Positions 46,319 to 50,861 of a DNA stretch of 50,861 nucleotides are shown here, piece by piece. Under the pieces are notes generated by a model, which saw only the letters and a list, made by a program, of their open reading frames with translations, did no database searches and was not told where the DNA came from. Each line of letters begins with the position of its first letter. Within the stretch, counting starts at the first letter, position 1. Source of the DNA: Cyanomargarita calcarea GSE-NOS-MK-12-04C (GTDB lineage: Bacteria > Cyanobacteriota > Cyanobacteriia > Cyanobacteriales > Nostocaceae); NCBI GenBank assembly GCA_019359595.1, contig JAHHGZ010000051.1, positions 1 to 50,861 of the forward strand. The letters run 5' to 3'. The translations under genes were made by a program, and so were the position numbers.

Positions 46319-46681
46319 AATTTGAATAAAGGAATTATAGTTAAGAGTTATACCGTTTCTTTATAAAGATACGCCTAATTAGCCCACGCAGGTGGGCTTT
46401 GATTGAGTCATCATTCAAAAAACGTAGTACTCGAAATACTTAGACGGGTCAACTAGGGCTGTTTTTAAAGCCCCCACTGTACCTGTATTCAGGTCAGTGG
46501 TGGGTTGTTGACAACAGGGGTAGAGTTGGGAATTAGAGAAAATTCATTTTTAATTTTATCCTCGAATAAACTTTTTAATACCCCGACCTTCCGCAGGGTC
46601 TTTCGTTTAGTTGGGGTTCCAATCCCCATATATAAACCTACGAATTCCTTCTTCCTTCTTCCTTCTTCCTTCTTCCTTCAT
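46319..46681. other. Repeat-bearing gap between rsmG and the alcohol dehydrogenase gene
   Basis: About 360 bp without a supported gene. It contains a block TATACCGTTTCTTTATAAAG that resembles the end of the 118-bp MITE, a hairpin AGCCCAC-GCAG-GTGGGCT (46381-46398), and heptamer array 3. A frame at 46505-46753 runs through the repeats and is rejected. Confidence 0.55.
46645..46680 (+). repeat. CTTCCTT heptamer array 3
   Basis: About five tandem heptamers end in CCTTCATTCAA, which runs into the stop codon of the alcohol dehydrogenase gene. The same terminal unit ends array 1. Array 4, on the other side of that gene, is in inverted orientation. Confidence 0.9.
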
Positions 46682-47710
46682 TCAAGGTTTCATTGCTACT
46701 TTTATCACCTTCCGGGCTTTCATATCACAAAATACCTGTTCCAAATCTTTTAGCGATCGCTCTTCGCTGATGAGTAATTCAAAGGGAATTTTTCGACTCG
46801 CTATGAGTGACAGCGCATCACGGACATATTTCGGTGTATTATGAAAAACGCCTTTGAGGGTAAGTTCGCTGTAGTGTAATTGTTCGGTGTTGACGGTAAT
46901 AGTAGTGTCGCGCGGACAACCACCAAATAAGTTTACAGTGGCACCTGGACGGGCACAAGCGATCGCTGTTTCCCAAGCACTAGGGATACCTGTCGCTTCT
47001 ATGACTACATCTGCACCCATCCCATCTGTAATTTCACATACTAATTTGGAAATATCTGGCAGTTGCCGATAGTTAAAAGTCTTTGCTGCACCTAACTTTT
47101 CACCAATTTTTAGCCTAGAGTCACTGCCACCAAATAAGAACACCTCAGCATCGCAATCGTGGGCTAACTTAGCGACAAACATCAAGCCAATCGCTCCATC
47201 TCCTAATAATACAACCCTGTCACCTGGCTTCACATTTGAACGTGCCACCCCATGCAACACACACGCTAAAGGTTCTGTCATTGCCGCCAATTCATCAGGC
47301 AATCCATCGGGAATGGGCAACAAATTATGTTGGACAATCAGGGCAGGAATTTTTAAGTATTCGGCAAAGGTTCCGTTATTCCAGGTGATATTCGGACAAA
47401 GAGAATATTCTTCACGTTGACAAAAAAAACATTCCATGCATGGTGCCGAATTATTCGCAACAACGCGATCGCCTATTTGCCAACCTGTAACCCCTTCTCC
47501 TAGTGCGACAATTTCCCCTGCAGCTTCATGACCAAACAGCGTTGGCAATTTTAACATTTTGGCATGACCGCCACGTCGCCAAACTTTTAAGTCTGTGCCA
47601 CAAGTTGTTGCTGTTTTGACTCGAATCACCACTTCACCGATTGTGGGAGTGGGCTCTGTGACTTGTTCAAGGCGTAAATCTTCTTGACCGTATAGTAACG
47701 CTGCCAGCAC
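46682..47710 (-). CDS. Zinc-dependent medium-chain alcohol dehydrogenase
   Basis: This is a 342-residue MDR-family enzyme of the sorbitol/threonine dehydrogenase type. Catalytic zinc ligands are in CGTDLKVW and FGHEAAGE. Structural-zinc cysteines are in CMECFFCQREEYSLC (the usual four-cysteine lobe). The coenzyme site is VVLLGDGAIGLMFVAKLA. The start is GTG at 47710 with no clear ribosome-binding site. The gene is bracketed by inverted heptamer arrays that touch both of its ends, which is unusual. The substrate is unknown. Confidence 0.92.
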   Translation of the reverse strand: MLAALLYGQEDLRLEQVTEPTPTIGEVVIRVKTATTCGTDLKVWRRGGHAKMLKLPTLFGHEAAGEIVALGEGVTGWQIGDRVVANNSAPCMECFFCQREEYSLCPNITWNNGTFAEYLKIPALIVQHNLLPIPDGLPDELAAMTEPLACVLHGVARSNVKPGDRVVLLGDGAIGLMFVAKLAHDCDAEVFLFGGSDSRLKIGEKLGAAKTFNYRQLPDISKLVCEITDGMGADVVIEATGIPSAWETAIACARPGATVNLFGGCPRDTTITVNTEQLHYSELTLKGVFHNTPKYVRDALSLIASRKIPFELLISEERSLKDLEQVFCDMKARKVIKVAMKP

Positions 47711-47716
47711 AATTAA

Positions 47717-47752
47717 TGAAGGAAGAAGGAAGAAGGAAGAAGGAAGAAGGAG
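47717..47752 (-). repeat. CTTCCTT heptamer array 4 (inverted)
   Basis: About five heptamers (AAGGAAG in plus-strand sense) start 7 bp upstream of the alcohol dehydrogenase GTG. The terminal unit TGAAGG is the complement of the CCTTCA end of arrays 1 and 3. Confidence 0.9.
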
Positions 47753-47817
47753 TTATGAAAATTACAAGAAAATAAAAGCATTATTTTTAGTCCATTTTAA
47801 TAGACTTGTGCTACTAG

Positions 47818-48010
47818 ACAGGGAGTTATAGTCGAATGGCACGCTTGTTAGGCTATTTTTAGCCCTGAAATAAATTTCATAGCTTTTAGCTTAAACCCGT
47901 TAAAACGGGTTAAAACTCTTATTTTAGTTAGATGACCGCTAACTTTAGCTTTAAGCTGTGAATTTTAATTCAGGGCTTAACAAGCGTGCCATTCGAGTTA
48001 TAGTCCCTGT
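47818..48010. mobile_element. 193-bp hairpin MITE-like element
   Basis: The terminal 33 bp are inverted repeats. The inner 18 bp, CGAATGGCACGCTTGTTA, match exactly on the two sides, as does the outer ACAGGGA. Inside them lie further nested inverted blocks: AGCCCTGAA(A/T)TAAA near each end and AAACCCG-TTAAAA-CGGGTT. The whole element could fold into one long hairpin. Related sequences are at 5980-6091 and 33966-34055. It encodes no protein. Confidence 0.8.
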
Positions 48011-48073
48011 CACTCTGGCTAAATTAAATTGTAAAAACCTGGGAACATCTGAAAACTGAAGCTGTCTATCAAT

Positions 48074-48262
48074 CTAAGAATCGATACCAGACTGGGTTGC
48101 GATTCCTGCTGTTCTGACTTCCACACCAGACAAGCGAGTCACAGTCAATGGTTGCACTTCTTGACGGCAAGATTGACACAACCAATAGATTTGACCCTGA
48201 CGAACATGACGCAATAGCGTGGAACTACCGCAACTGGGACAGTTGTTAGCTCTCATACTCAT
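48074..48262 (-). CDS. Zinc-ribbon miniprotein
   Basis: This 62-residue protein has two CxxC knuckles, CPSCGSS and CQSCRQEV, about 20 residues apart, forming a probable zinc ribbon. A flexible tail (LSGVEVRTAGIATQSG) follows. An excellent ribosome-binding site, AGGAGG 8 bp before the ATG at 48262, supports a real and well translated gene. It lies 64 bp downstream of the glycosyltransferase gene, same strand. Zinc ribbons of this size bind nucleic acid or partner proteins; no specific function is claimed. Confidence 0.75.
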   Translation of the reverse strand: MSMRANNCPSCGSSTLLRHVRQGQIYWLCQSCRQEVQPLTVTRLSGVEVRTAGIATQSGIDS

Positions 48263-48326
48263 ACCAATGTCCTCCTAGAATAAATAGTGGTTGGTTCAGA
48301 TGCAGAAAAAGATGAAAAATTGTTAA

Positions 48327-49394
48327 TTAAATTCGGATTTTCGCAGCTTGGATGTGACCATTTAAATCAATCCGGTCTTGAATGATTTTTTCATAGACCG
48401 CTTCGTACCCATCAACCATTTGGGTAACGCTAAAGTTCTTTTCTACATATTCCCGACACCCTTGACGATTAAGTTCCAATGCTTGGGGAATCCTTGCTGC
48501 CATCTCCTCATAAGTTTGGCAAACGAATCCTGTTTCGCCGTGAGCAATCACCTCTGGTACGGAACCTAAGTTCATGGCAATTACTGGTGTCCCAGTCGCC
48601 ATTGATTCTATCATCACCAAGCCAAATGGTTCTTGCCAGGTTATAGGGAACAGTGTAATTGCAGCGTTGCCCAGAAGTTCAACTTTTTCTTTGTGGTTGA
48701 TTTCACCGAGGTATTGAATTTGCTTCCCATCTATATGGGGAGCTATCTCAATATCAAAAAACTCAGAGTCTACCACATCAACTTTTCCTGCCATTTTCAG
48801 CTGGAAACCAGCTTGTTTGGCGATCGCGATCGCGTGGTGCGGTCCTTTTTCTTGTGAAAATCTTCCTAAAAATGCTAAATAGGGCGGTTCTTGTGGTTGG
48901 GCTACAAAATAATAATCTAGTGGCTCAATGCCGTTGTATACAGTTCTGGCATAGTTTAGGTCTACTGTGCGTTGAGCGTCACTAATGCTAATGTATGCTT
49001 GATGACAGTGGTGAGTATATGCGTGGCGGTTATCCCTGGTAAAGCTGCCGTGCAAAGTATGCACTGTTGGTTTTTGCACGAAACTTGCAAAGGGTAACGC
49101 CGAAATCCCCATGTGGGAATGGATTATATCGAATTCCGCTGCTTGTTGGTAAACTTGGCTCAGTATTAGCATTTCATAGACTGCATACTCTTTGACGTTT
49201 GGGTCTAAGCGCAATGCATGAGGATAAACTGCTTTTAAGCTTGCCAGGGTTTGAGAATCCCCAGATGCGAACAAAGTGACTTCATGACCTCGACGAACTA
49301 ATTCATCAGTCAATCTACTCACTACTAGTTCAATTCCTCCATAAGTTGGAGGAGGAACTCGTTCCCATAATGGGGCAACTTGCGCGATTTTCAT
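48327..49394 (-). CDS. GT4-family glycosyltransferase
   Basis: This is a 355-residue GT-B fold retaining glycosyltransferase. The N-terminal acceptor domain begins KIAQVAPLWERVPPPTYGGIE. The C-terminal nucleotide-sugar domain contains YLAFLGRFSQEKGPHHAI and the EX7E motif in PFGLVMIESMATGTPVIA, followed by GSVPEVIAHGETGFVC. It probably builds a surface polysaccharide or glycolipid; donor and acceptor are unknown. The ATG at 49394 is at the family N-terminus. No other sugar genes adjoin. Confidence 0.93.
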   Translation of the reverse strand: MKIAQVAPLWERVPPPTYGGIELVVSRLTDELVRRGHEVTLFASGDSQTLASLKAVYPHALRLDPNVKEYAVYEMLILSQVYQQAAEFDIIHSHMGISALPFASFVQKPTVHTLHGSFTRDNRHAYTHHCHQAYISISDAQRTVDLNYARTVYNGIEPLDYYFVAQPQEPPYLAFLGRFSQEKGPHHAIAIAKQAGFQLKMAGKVDVVDSEFFDIEIAPHIDGKQIQYLGEINHKEKVELLGNAAITLFPITWQEPFGLVMIESMATGTPVIAMNLGSVPEVIAHGETGFVCQTYEEMAARIPQALELNRQGCREYVEKNFSVTQMVDGYEAVYEKIIQDRIDLNGHIQAAKIRI

Positions 49395-49874
49395 AACTTG
49401 TTTTGGTTCAGCAGGTGAAAAGCGTCCTAAAAACAGGACTTAAGAAGGAACGGGTAAAGCATTTTTACTTACCCTTCTAACTTTAATTTACCTTAACTGA
49501 TTGCTATTGAACATAGTAGCTGTTATCCCGAAGGAACCAACAGTATCCATCTATATTTTTGTCAGCGCAATCTCGGGTAACTTTGCAATCTCAATTCCCA
49601 TATCACTAGGAATGATAATTGGCAATAGTTTGAGTGGCAGCCACAGTATTAATTTACAATCTCCTAAACCTAGTAGCATCTATCCTGGGGATCATAATGA
49701 TTTTGTAACTAAAAATACCGAATTCTGAATGGGGATCAATTTTTGTTGAGATTCAGAGATAAAATTCATAACGATCGCGCAGGTGTAGGTATGTGGTTCC
49801 AAAGAAACATTTTGGTATTGGGTGACACAGAGAACCTACATACTTATCAAAGATGAATTAAATTGAAACTAAAG
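49395..49874. other. Intergenic region before xthA
   Basis: About 480 bp without a credible gene. A frame at 49501-49728 begins with TTG, has no ribosome-binding site and no recognisable motif. Divergent promoters for the glycosyltransferase and xthA should lie here. Confidence 0.5.
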
Positions 49875-50657
49875 ATGAAAATCGCTACTTGGAACGTCAA
49901 CTCGATACGCACTCGCCTAGAACACGTTATTGGTTGGTTGAGTCAAAATCCCGTTGATGTCCTCTGCTTGCAAGAAACTAAAGTTGTAGATGCCGAATTT
50001 CCGCGATCGCCTTTTGAAGAACTGGGCTATCATTTATATATTTTTGGGCAAAAATCTTACAACGGTGTGGCTTTAATTAGCCGTCAGCCATTAAATAATG
50101 TAACTACTGGTTTTACAAGTATTTTGCCAGATATTGAGCCGGAATGGGATGAGCAAAAACGGGTAATTACAGGTTTTATTGAGGACATCAGAATCATCAA
50201 CCTGTACGTACCTAACGGCTCGGAAATTGGCAGCGAGAAATACCAATATAAGTTGGGTTGGTTGACAATACTCCAGAAATTTTTGCGATCGCTACTGGCA
50301 AACACTCCCAACATTTGTATGTGTGGTGACTTCAATATTGCTCCTGATAATCAGGATATTCACGATAAAGTAAGTCCCGAAAGTCACATCATGTCGTCTG
50401 TGGCCGAGCGGCAAGCCTTAGAGGATATTTTGACATTAGGATTTGCCGATGCCTTTCGCAAATTCACAAAAGAAGGCGGACACTATAGCTGGTGGGATTA
50501 TCGCGCTGCTGCGTTTCGCCGGAACTTGGGTTGGCGGATTGATCACCAGTATCTCACACCCGCCCTTTACGAACGTGCCAAAAGTTGCATAATTGATACT
50601 ACGCCAAGAAAATTAGAAAAACCCAGCGACCATGCACCGGTAATTGTGGAATTGTAA
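49875..50657 (+). CDS. xthA: Exodeoxyribonuclease III / AP endonuclease
   Basis: This 260-residue base-excision-repair nuclease cuts at abasic sites and removes 3' blocking groups. Motifs are ATWNVNSIRTRLEHV, CLQETKV (metal-binding Glu), NLYVPNG, CGDFNIAPDNQD, WWDYRAAAFRRNLGWRIDHQ and PSDHAPVI (catalytic Asp-His). The complete active site is present. The ATG at 49875 gives the standard MKIATWNVN start; an upstream TTG at 49863 is unlikely. Confidence 0.96.
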   Translation: MKIATWNVNSIRTRLEHVIGWLSQNPVDVLCLQETKVVDAEFPRSPFEELGYHLYIFGQKSYNGVALISRQPLNNVTTGFTSILPDIEPEWDEQKRVITGFIEDIRIINLYVPNGSEIGSEKYQYKLGWLTILQKFLRSLLANTPNICMCGDFNIAPDNQDIHDKVSPESHIMSSVAERQALEDILTLGFADAFRKFTKEGGHYSWWDYRAAAFRRNLGWRIDHQYLTPALYERAKSCIIDTTPRKLEKPSDHAPVIVEL

Positions 50658-50861
50658 AAAAAAAATTCTATTGACTGTACTTAGATTATTCCACTTCGTT
50701 TAATCCTGACAGACAAGAATTTAGAATCGAATGGTATTGACACTCTCAGGTCTAAAGACACTGAGATTCTGCTGACAAAACTAACTTAGAAACTGGTTTT
50801 CTCTCCGAACCAATCCACAGTTGAATTCTCGCTACGGATGTCAAAGTCCGTCTACCCAGTA

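Noticed and set aside
46505-46844. Plus-strand frames with hydrophobic Ser/Phe/Leu runs
   Set aside because: They are translations of the CTTCCTT heptamer array and of the antisense of the alcohol dehydrogenase gene.
49501-49728. 75-codon frame before xthA
   Set aside because: TTG start with no ribosome-binding site; hydrophobic stretch but no conserved motif.

Overview
The window looks like chromosomal DNA of a filamentous, probably Nostocales-type cyanobacterium. Supporting signs are the frequent HIP1 octamer GCGATCGC, a GUN4 tetrapyrrole regulator, a PEP-CTERM protein, a Tat-type Mn superoxide dismutase, a giant STAND/WD40 protein, a six-PAS histidine kinase and heptanucleotide tandem repeats (STRR type). 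No rRNA, tRNA, CRISPR array or prophage block was seen.

Layout. 0-4.2 kb: a VapBC-type toxin-antitoxin pair and an orphan six-PAS histidine kinase. 4.4-10.5 kb: a UbiH-like FAD hydroxylase, a slipin, a Slt70-like lytic transglycosylase and an MscS channel. 10.5-13.05 kb: a small accessory island with inverted ORF-tail repeats at its edges, a 118-bp MITE, parD with a nonsense-broken parE, and a solo TnpB with a likely right-end RNA. 13.06-19.7 kb: a two-gene operon of an AAA-type ATPase and a 1762-residue STAND ATPase/WD40 protein. 20.4-24.8 kb: a small secreted protein, tatC and a pair of secreted proteins, the second with a PEP-CTERM tail. 25.0-26.8 kb: a three-gene unit of unknown function with a PD-(D/E)XK-like member. 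27-37.9 kb: mostly housekeeping (icd, gun4, a MalK-type ABC ATPase, mtnA, dxs, rpiA) mixed with a pilin-like protein, an Rpn/DUF4351 protein, an SLH protein and a CHAT-protease remnant. 38-42 kb: a small membrane protein, an aldo/keto reductase, a beta-lactamase-like serine hydrolase and an exported MnSOD. 42.4-45.5 kb: three tandem AIM24 paralogues followed by an M48 metalloprotease. 45.5-50.9 kb: rsmG, a zinc alcohol dehydrogenase, a zinc-ribbon miniprotein, a GT4 glycosyltransferase and xthA.

The best candidates for under-described systems are the ATPase + STAND/WD40 operon, the AIM24 x3 + M48 operon and the three-gene unit at 25-26.8 kb. The repeats are also informative: a 118-bp MITE present twice with one mismatch, a 193-bp hairpin element with relatives at two other sites, four heptamer arrays of which three share a terminal unit, and a purine-rich repeat apparently inserted in frame in rsmG. 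Several start sites were moved to internal ATG, GTG or TTG codons on ribosome-binding-site or family-length grounds; each case is stated. All family assignments were read from the sequence by eye, without a database search.
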